Part shown: one piece after another, positions 43,876 through 55,091 of the stretch | How the letters are laid out: each line of letters starts with the position of its first letter | Numbering within the stretch: the first letter of the stretch is position 1 | Source: Daphnia carinata | Taxonomy: Eukaryota > Arthropoda > Branchiopoda > Diplostraca > Daphniidae | Direction: 5' to 3' | Assembly (NCBI RefSeq): GCF_022539665.2 | Contig: NC_081337.1 | Location: forward strand, 1,108,239-1,172,238 | Length of the DNA stretch: 64,000 nucleotides | Notes under the pieces: model-generated | What the model was told of the DNA's origin: nothing | The model's input: the letters and a program-made list of their open reading frames with translations, nothing else | The model's database searches: none | Translations under genes and position numbers: made by a program

Positions 43876-43970
43876 CTAACCACTAGACAATATGGGATTA
43901 GTATATCTTATTGTTGCACAAATCTGCATAATTTAACAATAACGCCCTTTTTCCCCTAGAGGGCAATCAT

Positions 43971-44200
43971 GGGATCTACGGAAACGGTATGTGCCCACTT
44001 CCACTACGGTGCACCAAACCCCGAAGACGAGGAAAACCCTCTCTCCACGTATTTACCTCTTACCCAGTAGATTGGCATGCCCTTTTTAATATCTATTTCT
44101 CTTTTATTGCATTGTAATGCCTTTCGCTTATTTTGACTTATTTTAAATGCACCAGCCCGAGACAAGTTTACTTACCACTGGAAAACCCCTCTAAAAACTT
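43971..44200 (+). repeat. Fossil R2-type 3' end in array unit
   Basis: From GGGATCTACG to CTAAAAACTT this matches the last about 35 codons and the 3' UTR of the full-length element (compare 43649-43875), including TGTGCCCACTTCCACTACGG and CCCGAAGACGAGGAAAAC. It is followed by CCACTAGACGAAATGG, a degenerate tRNA-Glu target. Confidence 0.85.
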
Positions 44201-44447
44201 ACCACTAGACGAAATGGAATTAAGTAATTTATTGTTGCAACGATCTGCATAACTTAACATTAACCCGTTTAACAGTAATTAGCCACACCTAGCCCCCTTT
44301 TTGGAATACAACGCAGTAACGAAAACAACTGCTCGATACCAACGTCGACGGATGATCCTGTGGTGCACTTCGATTCAAGGCCAGATAAGCAATACGGAAA
44401 CATGATTTATCGAAATTGTGTGGTTCCATGGGCATGGATAAACACAT

Positions 44448-44565
44448 GTCAGGATGGCCGAGCGGTCTAAGGCGCCAGACTCAAGTGTACAAACTTGCTT
44501 CTCAGAGAGATGCATCAGATTTCTGGTCTTCAATGAAGGCGTGGGTTCAAATCCCACTCCTGACA
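44448..44565 (+). tRNA. tRNA-Leu(CAA) with 35-nt intron
   Basis: Exon 1 is 38 nt ending CTCAAG (anticodon CAA, G37), the intron is 35 nt and exon 2 is 45 nt starting TTCTGG. The acceptor pair is GTCAGGA/TCCTGAC. The intron sits after position 37, the canonical site. TTTT follows 4 nt downstream (ACACAATTTTC), a good Pol III stop. Confidence 0.93.
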
Positions 44566-44630
44566 CAATTTTCTCTTGGGCGATGTCCTTGTAAATTTAT
44601 TTATTATTCAAAACTGTTGGGTTGTCCAAC

Positions 44631-44702
44631 GCGATGGTGGTATAGTGGTTAGCATGGCTGCCTACCAAGCAGTCGACCCGAGTTCGATTCTCGGCCATCG
44701 CA
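44631..44702 (+). tRNA. tRNA-Gly with ACC anticodon variant
   Basis: Identical to its sisters except the loop is CTACCAA, giving ACC in place of TCC. It still reads glycine codons in principle, but an A34 glycine tRNA is unusual in animals. Confidence 0.85.
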
Positions 44703-44905
44703 CACTAATAAATATTTAATTAGAGAAATCAGTAACAACTATAAACTGTTTTCCAAAGTTACACAAACGCATAGGAAAGCAAAGAAATGAAAAATCAAAG
44801 AGGAAAGTAGAGTATTGTGCGAATTACGAACTTGCAATCATGTCGAACATTCATAGAAATACATCTATTACTTTTGATAGTATTAATTTAGAAATCTTAT
44901 AGTCA

Positions 44906-44977
44906 TTCCCATACCGGGAATTGAACCCGGGCCTCCTGGGTGAGAGCCAGGTATCCTAACCACTAGACAATATGGGA
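44906..44977 (-). tRNA. tRNA-Glu(CUC)
   Basis: Minus-strand 72-nt cloverleaf: TCCCATA/TATGGGA acceptor, loop CTCTCAC, T arm CCCGGGTTCAATTCCCGG. No minus-strand TTTT lies within about 100 nt beyond its 3' end. Confidence 0.93.
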
Positions 44978-45050
44978 GTAATACTTCTTATTGTTGCACA
45001 AATCTGCATAATTTAACAATAACGCCCTTTTTCCCCTAGAGGGCAATCAT

Positions 45051-45280
45051 GGGATCTACGGAAACGGTATGTGCCCACTTCCACTACGGTGCACCAAACC
45101 CCGAAGACGAGGAAAACCCTCTCTCCACGTATTTACCTCTTACCCAGTAGATTGGCATGCCCTTTTTAATATCTATTTCTCTTTTATTGCATTGTAATGC
45201 CTTTCGCTTATTTTGACTTATTTTAAATGCACCAGCCCGAGACAAGTTTACTTACCACTGGAAAACCCCTCTAAAAACTT
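45051..45280 (+). repeat. Fossil R2-type 3' end in array unit
   Basis: Same boundaries as in the neighbouring unit. It directly follows the tRNA-Glu leader and the palindromic CCCTTTTTCCCCTAGAGGG. Confidence 0.85.
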
Positions 45281-45526
45281 ACCACTAGACGAAATGGAAT
45301 TAAGTAATTTATTGTTGCAACGATCTGCATAACTTAACATTAACCCGTTTAACAGTAATTAGCCACACCTAGCCCCCTTTTTGGAATACAACGCAGTAAC
45401 GAAAACAACTGCTCGATACCAACGTCGACGGATGATCCTGTGGTGCACTTCGATTCAAGGCCAGATAAGCAATACGGAACATGATTTATCGAAATTGTGT
45501 GGTTCCATGGGCATGGATAAACACAT

Positions 45527-45644
45527 GTCAGGATGGCCGAGCGGTCTAAGGCGCCAGACTCAAGTGTACAAACTTGCTTCTCAGAGAGATGCATCAGATT
45601 TCTGGTCTTCAATGAAGGCGTGGGTTCAAATCCCACTCCTGACA
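45527..45644 (+). tRNA. tRNA-Leu(CAA) with intron
   Basis: Same sequence as the copy at 44448, including the intron TGTACAAACTTGCTTCTCAG.... The intact neighbour of an interrupted tRNA-Gly. Confidence 0.93.
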
Positions 45645-45709
45645 CAATTTTCTCTTGGGCGATGTCCTTGTAAATTTATTTATTATTCAAAACTGTTGGG
45701 TTGTCCAAC

Positions 45710-45753
45710 GCGATGGTGGTATAGTGGTTAGCATGGCTGCCTTCCAAGCAGTC
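45710..45753 (+). pseudogene. tRNA-Gly(UCC), 5' part only
   Basis: Intact through the anticodon arm (CTTCCAAGCAGTC), then replaced at 45754 by the 5' end of L1/Tx1-type copy 2. Confidence 0.88.
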
Positions 45754-45755
45754 CA

Positions 45756-47021
45756 TATTAGGCATGGTCTGGAATATTCTCGATTGCTTCTTGAACCTGA
45801 CGGAAGGCTTATCTCCATTGACGTAAAATGTTTTACGTTTATTAATATCTATGCCCCGTCTGGTAAGCAAGCTAAGAACGAGAGAAACAACTTTCTTCGT
45901 CAAACCGTTCCTGCCTACTCAGTTACCACTCGACTGCCCTTCGTGTTGATGGGCGATTTTAACTGCGTTGACGACATCCAAGATAGGGAAAATATCCAAT
46001 CCACCCCTGTCCCAAGTAATGTCGTTAGCTATGCTTTAAAAGAGATGGTTACCGGTCTTGATCTGGTAGACATCTGGAAAAAGCTAAATCATAGTGAACC
46101 GGGCCACACTTTTCATTACCATTCCGGTTCTTCTAGACTTGATAGGATTTATGCTACTCGATCATTTGCAGAACATTTTTCAAATATTTGTTTGCAATCC
46201 TTATCGATTAGCGACCATCAGTCAGTACAGTCCACGCTTACTTGCAATCTCGATCTCCCGAATCGTAGCAGACCCTCTGTCGGGTCGTGGAAACTAAATA
46301 CTTCAATATTATCAGAAGAAGGTTATCAGAAATACGTTATTCATTTCATACAGGAATCCACTAATCATCCTCTTAGGGAAAGTAATGTAGCAAATTGGTG
46401 GGAGAGTGTCCTGAAACCAGGTATCAGGCGCATTTCGGTAGATTATTCTAGGCAAAGAGCTAGACTTATTAGAGAAACTAAGTTTTTCTATCAGTCTTGC
46501 ATTCAGGAGTTGGCCGAAGCAGACACCTTTGATTGGGTTGCCTTTCACCAGTTGAGGAAATTCTCAAAGTCTTGGGAGGAGAGCACACTTAAAGGGTATG
46601 GGATACGTTCCCGCTGTTTCGAAGGGCCACAAGTTGAGGAAGCAAATATTTTTCACGTAAATAGAGCCAGAATAAACTATAGTAAGTGTCGCATTGATAA
46701 AATCATTGCCCCTAATGGCACATGCTTATCGACCAAGGAGGATATTTCAGCCGAGATTGTTTCCCATTTTACGAGGATTTTTAAAAATCAACCTTCTCCT
46801 GACACACTGGCAGAGACTGAGTTCCTTGAGGGAGTAAGAGATTGCTTTAAGCCAACCCCAAACCTAACAGCGCCAATTTCCCTTCTTGAGATTAGAGCTG
46901 CTCTAATAGCAATGAAGTCAAACAAATCCCCTGGCACCGATGGCATTCCTTACGAGTTTTACGTAGAATTTTGGGACGTGATCGCACCCCATTTCTTGGA
47001 TATGCTTAATCATATCCTTGA
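45756..47021 (+). CDS. L1/Tx1-type ORF: APE endonuclease (partial) and RT start
   Basis: The open frame enters from the tRNA-Gly side without its own start. It covers the C-terminal part of an APE-type endonuclease: INIYAPSGKQ, LMGDFNCVDD, a SRLDRIYATRSF loop and LSISDHQSVQS with the catalytic SDH. It then runs through a linker to KSNKSPGTDGIPYEFY, an RT entry motif. The N-terminal catalytic part of the nuclease (the usual QETH block) is missing. It is cut at 47021 by the Copia LTR. Confidence 0.88.
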
Positions 47022-47313
47022 TGTTGAAATATAAATGCGCAATCCAAGGAACCCGATAAGTTGCCGAAACCGACTCAAGACAAAGGATGCTGTTTAGACT
47101 CACCCTTTGCCTCACTACTATATATACATCTGTAATTTCTTATTTCTAACTCTCTCTCTTCTCTATCTGTCAAGACTGGATCACTGTAAGAATATTAATT
47201 TATCTGTATTTCCTCAAGAAGTTATTTGTGGTGTTATTCTCTATAACAAAATAATACATCTCAGTTATGCAAAGTACAAATAACATGTCTAATATACTTA
47301 CTCATACTCAACA
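47022..47313 (+). repeat. 5' LTR of Copia
   Basis: TGTTGAAATAT...ACTCAACA, with TATATATA near 47120. Confidence 0.93.
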
Positions 47314-47329
47314 GGTTATGGGCCCAGAA
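47314..47329 (+). promoter_or_regulatory. Copia primer-binding site (half tRNA-iMet)
   Basis: GGTTATGGGCCCAGAA complements the anticodon-loop region of initiator tRNA-Met, the usual Copia priming mode. It abuts the LTR. Confidence 0.8.
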
Positions 47330-47358
47330 CTCTCACTGACTAAAAGAGTAACATTGAA

Positions 47359-48061
47359 ATGGAATCTTCATCTCTTAAGGATATTGGACATCTAACTAAG
47401 TTCAATGGAAGCAATTTTCCCCGTTGGAAGTGTGGTTTGATAATTCTGGAACAACATGGTCTCTTAGACATCATTGATGGAGTGGAACTCAAACCCGCAG
47501 AGGTAATATTGTACAGTAATTTACATTGCGAGCCAAAAACAATTACACATCTTAAGTTAAAACATATTCTCTATTGCAAACTTAAATGATACTAAAATTT
47601 TTTTTTTCATCGTAAAATTGATTTTTTTTGCAGTAGCTGTATATTTCAGGAATTTTTTTTTTGGTCAATAGTATATTAATGCAGAACATCATTATTTTTG
47701 TGAAATTAACTTGCATACAAACAATCATTACTATGCTCAATAGTTAAAACAGAAACGTTACCATATCCTTATTTCTTTTCTGTTTCGAGAAAAATCAGAT
47801 ATTTCGATTTTACTCATGGACTTTAAAGATCAGAAAGAATATAGTAACTTCGAGAAAATCAGATATTTCGATTTTTTTTTCTCATGCACTCCAAAGAGTA
47901 GAAAACAACATAATATTACCTAAACAGATAAATTTGACTTTACTCATGCACTCATATTCAAATCAATCAATGCATTTATAACTCATAAAACAATTTTGAA
48001 AATATTTCTATTCTTTTTTAGAAAAACAGATAATTAAACCTTTTTTCTTTTATATACAAGT

Positions 48062-48105
<44 letters not shown>

Positions 48106-49009
48106 TGAACTATTTTATCACTCACTTAATTGTTTAAACCTGACTATGAGTTTGTAATTATCTACGTACTTCAACCATCACAAATGTTAAACTATTAAAA
48201 CAGATTACAATAATAACCAAAAACTGTATTACAAATTTTAGACTAGAGGAGAAAATGGTATAGTCACAAACGCCAATCTCATCAATAAATGGAAAGAGAA
48301 AGATGTCACTGCAAGGAATTATCTCTTCGCTACGACCGATGACGAACTTCGTGACACCTTGTGCACATCTCTTACTGCTGCGGATATGTACGACAGGATC
48401 AGAAATCAACATGCTCGAAATGCAGCTGACAATAGGCTCATCTTACTTCAACAATTCACTGAGTATAAATACAAACAAGGACACAATATGACAAGCCATG
48501 TCACTGCTATTGAACTCCTGTGGTCAAGACTCAAAGAAGTAGGTGAACAAATACTAGAGACACAAGTAATGTCGAAAATTCTGTCCACTCTCCCATCTAC
48601 CTATCGTCATTTCTACACAACATGGAACAACTCACCCGAGGAAGGCAGAACTGTCAAGCTACTTCTCGCAAAGCTTCAGGAAGAAGAAGCAATCTCTCAA
48701 GCCTTTACTACGAATCAAGACGGGAATGCATCTCAACAAGGCGGAGCCTATGCAGCAACTAATTTTCAAAGCTACAGCCATCCCAGTCAATTCGGAAATC
48801 TTCCTCAGGCAGCATACTTTCCTTATCAGCAGATCGGCAGACCTCAACCTTACTTCATTCCACGCGGAACGAGAAGAGGTGGATACCCAGGTTTAAGAGG
48901 AGGTAGTCGCGGATTTCGAGGAACGTATCGAGGACGAGGGAGTTCCACCATATCAACAGCAACTTTGTGGTTATTGCGGTCTTGGTCCACACAAGGTCTC
49001 AAACTGTAG
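47359..49009 (+). CDS. gag: Copia gag, interrupted by a 739-nt GT-AG insertion
   Basis: ATG 47359 opens MESSSLKDIGHLTKFNGSNF, the standard Copia gag start (LxxFNGxNFxxWK). After codon 48 (47502) it is interrupted by GTAATA...TTTTAG (47503-48241) and resumes in phase at 48242 with NLINKWKEKDVTARNYL. The capsid helices follow to about 48720, then an RG-rich tail. The CCHC knuckle (CGYCGLGPHKVSNC, 48966-49007) is in the next frame, shared with pol, so a one-base shift near 48930 separates it from the capsid. Confidence 0.8.
47503..48241 (+). other. Intron-like insertion in Copia gag
   Basis: 739 bp of AT-rich sequence with GTAATATT at the left and ACAAATTTTAG at the right, phase 0. It is full of stops and has an A run of more than 30 (about 48068-48101) plus repeated CAGATATTTCGATTTT motifs (about 47800 and 47862). 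Removing it exactly restores gag. Confidence 0.7.
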
Positions 49010-52000
49010 AGTGAGATTGAGGCATGAAGCAGAGCAAAATCAAGCAAACGCGAATCTCTCACTTCTAGTCCAACCAGCAGATCAAGATCACAGTTATCTA
49101 TCGTCAACTAGCTTTGACTTCGAGACCTATGGTTTTGTTGCCGACTCTGGTTCATCTGAACACATGACTGATAAAAGATCAATCCTTGTTAACTTCAAAT
49201 CAATCAAGAAAGGAACTCATTCGGTCCTCGGTATCGGAAACACTTGTTTACAAGCTGAAGGAAAGGGTGATGTGGAAGTAACTAACAGTATCGGAATATC
49301 CCTCCTACTTACTGACGTGCTTTACGTTCCTGGCTTAGGAATAAATCTTTTTTCTATCAGTGCTGCCACAGCACATGGAATAGAAGCCATTTTTTCTGAT
49401 GATATGGTAACTTTCTTTCGCCACGGAAAGTTAGAGATGACTGGCAAACGCGCCAACGAAAAGCTATATTATCTTGATCTCACTGTAAAAATTCAAACAA
49501 CGTCACACGCCGCCACCAGCCTGTCAATCTCTACTTGGCATCAGAGACTCGCACATACAAACAACAAGACCATCATGAAAATGGAACGTCAAAATGCAGT
49601 TTGCGGTCTCCACATTAATCATAGTAACTTCCCATCATCATTATGTACAGGATGCATTCTTGGTAAAATGCATCGTCTGCCGTTTCCAAGTGGAAGAAGA
49701 AGAGGTATCAATGTAGGCGATCTGGTACACTCTGACATTTGTGGACCTATGCAAACGATGTCTCCAAACAAATCTCGTTACTTCGTTTTATTCAAGGACG
49801 ACTTCAGTGGCTGGTCGGAGGTATATTTTCTTCAACATAAGTCCGAAGCCCTCAATCAATTCAAGAAGTTTGTAGCCATTTTTAAAAATCAACATAATCG
49901 ACAGATCTGCACACTACGATCCGACAATGGCGGAGAATATGTGAATCGAGAATTTGAAGAATGGCTTGAACAAATGGGAATCAACCATGAACTTAGTGCC
50001 CCATATACTCCAGAACAGAACGGTGTCTCCGAAAGGGCAAATCGTACTATAATGGAAGCAGCACGCAGTATGTATCTTGCACGAAACGTTCCTGATCACC
50101 TATGGGCTGAATCAGTCGCCTACGCAGTCTACATACAGAACCGGATCCTATCAAGAACTGGAAGTGCAACTCCTTATGAAATTCTGCATGGAGTAAAGCC
50201 GGATGTATCGCACCTGCGTATCTTTGGTTCTGTTTCCTTTGTACATATTCCTGATGCGTTACGACGAAAACTTGATCCTAAGGCTGTGCAAGGCATCTTT
50301 GTTGGTTGCTGTGTGTCCACAAAAGCTTATCGAATATGGATCCCATCAAAGAGAAAAGTCGAAATCAGTCGAAACGTCATTGTAGATGAGTCAAATGGGA
50401 TCATTCCCGAGGTAAACAAACAACAAATATCTACGCCTTTTGACCATCTTGTTTCCAGAGACATCAAAGAAGCTGAAACTCAACAGACGGAGACATCAAA
50501 TACAGCTGGCGAGCCGGCCGAAATTGTAGAGCAACAATGTCAAGTCGAGGAAATGGAGTCTGCAGAGGAGATGGTGGACACGGAACAACCTGCAAGTGCA
50601 GAGCGGGCTGCAAGTTCAGAGCCAATTAGGGGTTTGGAACAAACCGCAAGTTCAGAACAAACTGCAAGTTTTGAACATACTACGGGTTCAGAAAAATCTT
50701 CAAACACAGAAGAAAGCATTTCAGCAGAATCAAGATCCGATCAGCAAGCAATAGCCCTACCCCGACGTCAGTCATCTCGAGTTCCAGTCCACAACGAAAA
50801 ATTCTTAGAATGGAGGAGGAACATAGCAAAGAAAAATCAGAAATCGTCATTTGGGATGGAAGCGGCAATCTCTATTTCTCCAGTTGAAAACCTTGAGCCG
50901 AAAAACTACAAAGAAGCTATGAAAAGTGATGAAGCTGAACTATGGACAAAGGCTATCGAAGAAGAATACAAGTCACTTATGGCAAATGAAACATGGATAC
51001 TTGTAAAACGGCCCACGGAGAGAAACATCATTGGCTGCAAATGGGTGTTCAAGATCAAACCCGGTATCCTGGTGTATCTGAAAGATACAAAGCCAGACTA
51101 GTGGCAAAAGGTTTTGCCCAAAGCTACGCCATCATTGCAGTCAGAAACTTAGAAGTCACTCTGCTGGATGTAAAAACTGCTTTTCTTTGCGGAAAGCTGA
51201 AAGAGCAAGTTTTCATGGAACAACCTGAAGGTTTTGCAGTAGCTGGAAAAGAAGATCATGTATGCCTGCTGGAGAAAAGTCTTTATGGCTTAAAACAAGC
51301 ACCAAGAGTTTGGAATGAGAAGTTCAACATGTTTCTTGTCGAATTCGGACTCTCAAGATGTGAATCTGATCCCTGCGTTTATTATAGGCGAAGAAGAGAG
51401 GATATTCTAATTGTTGCTATCTTTGTAGACGATGGGATGTGTGGATCCAGCCTGTCCAATGTAAAGCATATCATTGACTTTCTTTCCAAGGAATTTGATA
51501 TGCGCTGTCTACCAGCAACCCGCTTCCTCGGCCTTGATATCCATCGTGATCAAGAACAACGAAAAATCTTGATTAATCAGCCAGAATTTATCAAGAAAAT
51601 CCTTGTCAAGTTTAAAATGGATACCTGCAACCCCATGTCTACTCCTGCTGATCCATGCACTCGTCTCAATTTAGAAATGTCGCCAACATCCGAAGAGGAG
51701 AAACTCGACATGTCACATGTGCCATATCGTGAAGCAGTCGGATGTCTTCTCTATTTGTCCATTACCTGTAGACCAGACATCTCATATGCCGTTAATCAAG
51801 TCGCGAAATTTTGCCAAAATCCAGGCCGGGCACACTGGAGTGCAGTAAAAAGAATTCTTTCTTATCTTTCAGGAACGACCGAATTTGGAATCCTTCTTGG
51901 CGAAAACTCAGACCAACCTCTTGTTGGATATACAGATGCCGATTTTGGTGGTGATATAGACAGTCGCTGTTCTACATCTGGATTCACTTTCTTTGTATAT

Positions 52001-52393
52001 GGTAGTCTTGTATCCTGGAGCAGCCGCAGACAAAAATGTGTGTCTCAGTCTACAACAGAAGCCGAATATGTCGCAGCATCAGAATCTTCCAAGGAGGCTG
52101 TTTGGCTCAAGTGCTTGCTGTATGAAATTGGAGAAACTGAAGACCAACCTGTCCCTATTCTATGTGATAATCAAAGTGCGATCCGCTCTATTCATAATCC
52201 TGAATTCCACCAGAGAACTAAACATATAGACATTAGATATCACTTTGTCCGCTCCCTTCAAGAAGATGGTGTTATCAATGTTTTGTTTGTACCCTCTAAA
52301 GAACAGAGAGCTGATATCCTGACCAAATCCCTTCCAAAGCCCGATTTTGAGAAAATGCGTGAAAGTCTTGGTATGTGTGAAAATAATCATTGA
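48960..52393 (+). CDS. pol: Copia pol: protease, integrase, RT, RNase H (damaged)
   Basis: First frame (to 51101): protease VADSGSSEHMTD, integrase zinc head (WHQRLAHTN ... CTGCILGKMH), catalytic HSDICGPM, LRSDNGGEYVN and NGVSERANRT. RT entry is TWILVKRPTERNIIGCKW. Near 51075 the frame shifts, and the rest is open at 50993-52393: ERYKARLVAKGFAQ, LLDVKTAFL, catalytic AIFVDDGM, then RNase H (TDADFGGD, STTEAEYVA, DNQSAIR). About 25 residues normally found between KGFAQ and DVKTAFL (the ETFxPVV block) are missing. The frameshift and deletion suggest a non-functional RT despite the young LTRs. Confidence 0.88.
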
Positions 52394-52421
52394 ATCCCAG
52401 GTTCCTTGGTTTGAGAGGAGA

Positions 52422-52712
52422 TGTTGAAATATAAATGCGCAATCCAAGGAACCCGATAAGTTGCCGAAACCGACTCAAGACAAAGGATGCTGTTTAGACT
52501 CACCCTTTGCCTCACTACTATATATACATCTGTAATTTCTTATTTCTAACTCTCTCTCTCTCTATCTGTCAAGACTGGATCACTGTAAGAATATTAATTT
52601 ATCTGTATTTCCTCAAGAAGTTATTTGTGGTGTTATTCTCTATAACAAAATAATACATCTCAGTTATGCAAAGTACAAATAACATGTCTAATATACTTAC
52701 TCATACTCAACA
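52422..52712 (+). repeat. 3' LTR of Copia
   Basis: 291 bp, one base shorter than the 5' copy in the TCTCTC run. Preceded by TTTGAGAGGAGA as polypurine tract. Confidence 0.93.
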
Positions 52713-52717
52713 CTTGA

Positions 52718-54578
52718 AAGGGAAAACCTGACGTCATCGCAGGGACAAGCGGCGATCAGGCTAATTCCCAAGTCATCAGGGCTTTGCGGAATTTCTAATT
52801 TTCGGCCAATTTCTCTGTTGAACTGTGACTACAAAGTCATGGCATCTGTTTTAGCGAGACGTTTGAGGCAGACACTATCATCTACCATAGGGCCTCACCA
52901 AAAAGGTGGGGTACCTGGTAGATTGATTTTTGATAATTTAAGTCTTTATAGAGATATCATCCAATACGTTGAGGACCGGGGATGCCATGACTCTTCCAAC
53001 TTTTCGATTCGGGGTATGGGCGCTGCCATTGTTGGAGTTGACTTTGAAAAGGCCTACGACCTGGTTAACAGGGAAGTCCTCTGGAGGATTTTGGATGTCA
53101 TGGGCTATCCCACCACTTTCGTCCGTTGGTTACAGACTATGTATTCTGTAACAGGAATGTCAATCCTCAACGGACCGGAGGTGGCTGGGGTGATTCATGA
53201 TGTTCAGTCGATTCGCCAGGGATGCCCCCTATCTGTTCATCTCTTCGTGCTATACATTGAGCCGTTACTAGTGCGCTTATCTAAAGTTCTCCAGGGCGTA
53301 TCATTATTTAATGAAAAACTCACTGTCAGAGCCTTTGTTGATGACGTCACCATTTTCATTTCTTGTGACGAAGATTTTACCAGGGCAGGACAGGTTCTTG
53401 ACTTATTCTGTCAGTGGACAAAGGCAAGGATGAATAAGAAAACGAAAGCCCTGGGACTTGGGACTTGGAGCTCTAGATTGATTTGGCCTCTTGAGTGGCT
53501 TGTGTCGGCATCAACATTGTCCCTGTTAGGAATTAATTTCTCCCACTCTATAGCCGAGACAGCTGACAGGGTCTGGAATGATGCATTCGGCCCTCTAAAT
53601 GGTATTCTGCGAGAGAATGCCTGTCGACGTTTTAACCTCTACCAGAGGGTGATATTCATTAAGTCGAAGGCTCTCTCTAGAACTGTGTTCATTGCACACG
53701 TTCTACCATGTAACCAAAGTATGGCTGACCAGATTTCAAAGGCTGTCCGGAAGTTTCTATGGATGGGTAAAGTAGAAAGGCCGAAGAAAACTGTAACTTA
53801 TCGTTCTGTCATCCAAGGGGGACTGGGAATGGTCCACACACAACTCTTTTACCGTTCCCTTTTCTTGTGCCCCCTGTATAGAATCCTTGTAGGCCCCATT
53901 AGTCCAGAAAGCTCTCTACTTCGTTATTGGATGTCCTTCCCTCTCCGGACCATCTTACCACTCTACAAAGGCAACACCCTACCTGTAGCAGTCATGAAGA
54001 GGCCCTTTTACCTTCAGGAACCCCTGCATCAAATCAAGCAACTCTTCGCCTCTTCAGTCCTGGTGCAGGGGAATCCAATGGTTCACCGAAAAACATATAA
54101 CCATTGGATCCTGGAGGTGACCACAACGGGAAAGCTGGAGATCCTGAGGCCTAATCTGGATTGGCCACGAATCTGGAAGGAGACTGCAGCCCTTCCAAGT
54201 AACATCAGAGAAACCATGTTCCTGTTCAACCAGCGACTTCTCCCTACCAGGACCAGATGCCATCGGTTAGACCCCACCAAGGACGCCTTATGTCCCATCT
54301 GCCACCAACACCCCGAAACCGATGAGCATCTGATGTTCCAGTGTCCTGCACGCCTCACCGTTTGGAGCTGGTTGGAAGGAACTATGCGTCGAATGGGCTG
54401 CAGTTCGACAAACGAAGATTTGATTCGTGGCCATTTTGGGCCGATAGGTAATCTCCGGCAAACTTTTACTCTTCTGGCTGCATACCTCTTCATCACCTGG
54501 AAAGCAAGAAGCCACCTAAGGATCCCAAGTCAAGAAGAAGTAGAGAGCCTATGGAAATCACTTTGTAACCCTAGATGA
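52718..54578 (+). CDS. L1/Tx1-type ORF: RT and C-terminal zinc finger
   Basis: Continues the LINE reading frame after Copia. SNFRPISLLNCDYKVMAS starts RT; GAAIVGVDFEKAYDLVN, IRQGCPLSVHLFVLYIEP and AFVDDVTIFIS are the palm motifs. Thumb and connection follow, then CPICHQHPETDEHLMFQC and a stop at 54576-54578. No stop or frameshift is seen in this half, unlike copy 1. Apart from 5' truncation and the Copia, the protein would be intact. Confidence 0.9.
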
Positions 54579-54945
54579 GTCCTCCACCTTCCTTTTCTTT
54601 TAATTAAGCTCCATATTTTAGTATCATTTTGGTTTTCTTGTTTGTATTTCTATCCCAATATGTCAAATTTTTGTTTATTTTTGTGTATTGTAAATTTTCC
54701 TCAAATGTTAATTGCCTTTGTTTACTTTTGTTTTCTTTTATTATCCCACCATAAATTCACCATACATTTGCTTATTTTTGTTATGATAAACCCAACATTG
54801 CCAAATTTTTCTTTATTGCCCCGACAACGTCTGCATCTAAGAACATATTTATTTGTTTACTTTATTTTGTTTTGTTTTTCTTATGCTGAGCAATGATGAA
54901 TATTAATCGATAATAAAAGGTAATTTTTACACAAAAAAAAAAAAA
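54579..54945 (+). other. L1/Tx1-type 3' UTR and A tail
   Basis: T-rich UTR nearly identical to that of copy 1 (38808-39180), ending CGATAATAAAAGGTAATTTT and a tail of about 13 A. Confidence 0.8.
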
Positions 54946-54954
54946 GGGTAAAAC

Positions 54955-55026
54955 CTTGCTTCTCAGAGAGATGCATCAGATTTCTGGTCTTCAATGAAGG
55001 CGTGGGTTCAAATCCCACTCCTGACA
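54955..55026 (+). pseudogene. tRNA-Leu(CAA), intron 3' part and exon 2
   Basis: Resumes at CTTGCTTCTCAG of the intron, 14-15 nt upstream of the copy 1 junction, and runs to the acceptor end. Exon 1 is absent on this side. Confidence 0.88.
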
Positions 55027-55091
55027 CAATTTTCTCTTGGGCGATGTCCTTGTAAATTTATTTATTATTCAAAACTGTTGGGTTGTCCTAC

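Larger units (their letters stand above)
39597..43897 (-). pseudogene. tRNA-Glu(CUC) split by the full-length R2-type element
   Basis: The 3' three quarters of the gene are at 39597-39659 and the 5' acceptor strand is at 43889-43897, after the target duplication. The break is in the A-box/D-arm region. The left copy carries one change (CCAATAGAC for CCACTAGAC). Confidence 0.88.
47022..52712 (+). mobile_element. Copia element nested in L1/Tx1-type copy 2
   Basis: The 5.7-kb element has LTRs of 292 and 291 bp that differ only in a short TC run, flanked by CTTGA (47017-47021 and 52713-52717). The order is gag, protease, integrase, RT, RNase H; integrase before RT defines Copia. The primer site complements the anticodon arm of initiator tRNA-Met. 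The insertion is recent, but gag and pol carry frame changes and RT has a deletion. Confidence 0.95.
45754..54945 (+). mobile_element. L1/Tx1-type copy 2, split by a Copia element
   Basis: LINE sequence occupies 45754-47021 and 52718-54945, with Copia between. The 5' end lies in tRNA-Gly and is truncated inside the endonuclease domain. The 3' A tail joins tRNA-Leu intron sequence. The flanks 45573-45753 and 54955-55135 are the same 181-bp array segment. A stray GGGTAAAAC lies between the tail and the intron. Confidence 0.88.

Noticed and set aside
45349-45645. Minus-strand frame of 98 codons beginning MSGVGFEPTPS, repeated in almost every unit (also 55810, 58384, 59489, 60567, 62721)
   Set aside because: It is the antisense translation of tRNA-Leu and its leader. 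This peptide pattern is a familiar artefact of translating tRNA genes.
45381-45731. Repeated plus-strand frame of 116 codons (MEYNAVTKTTARYQRR)
   Set aside because: It spans the leader, tRNA-Leu with its intron and the start of tRNA-Gly. Its conservation follows the array, and other units lose it through stops in the tRNA intron.
45754-54945. LINE copies as self-splicing group II introns in tRNA-Leu
   Set aside because: They have an APE endonuclease, an L1/Tx1-type RT, an A tail and target duplications, and no ribozyme features.
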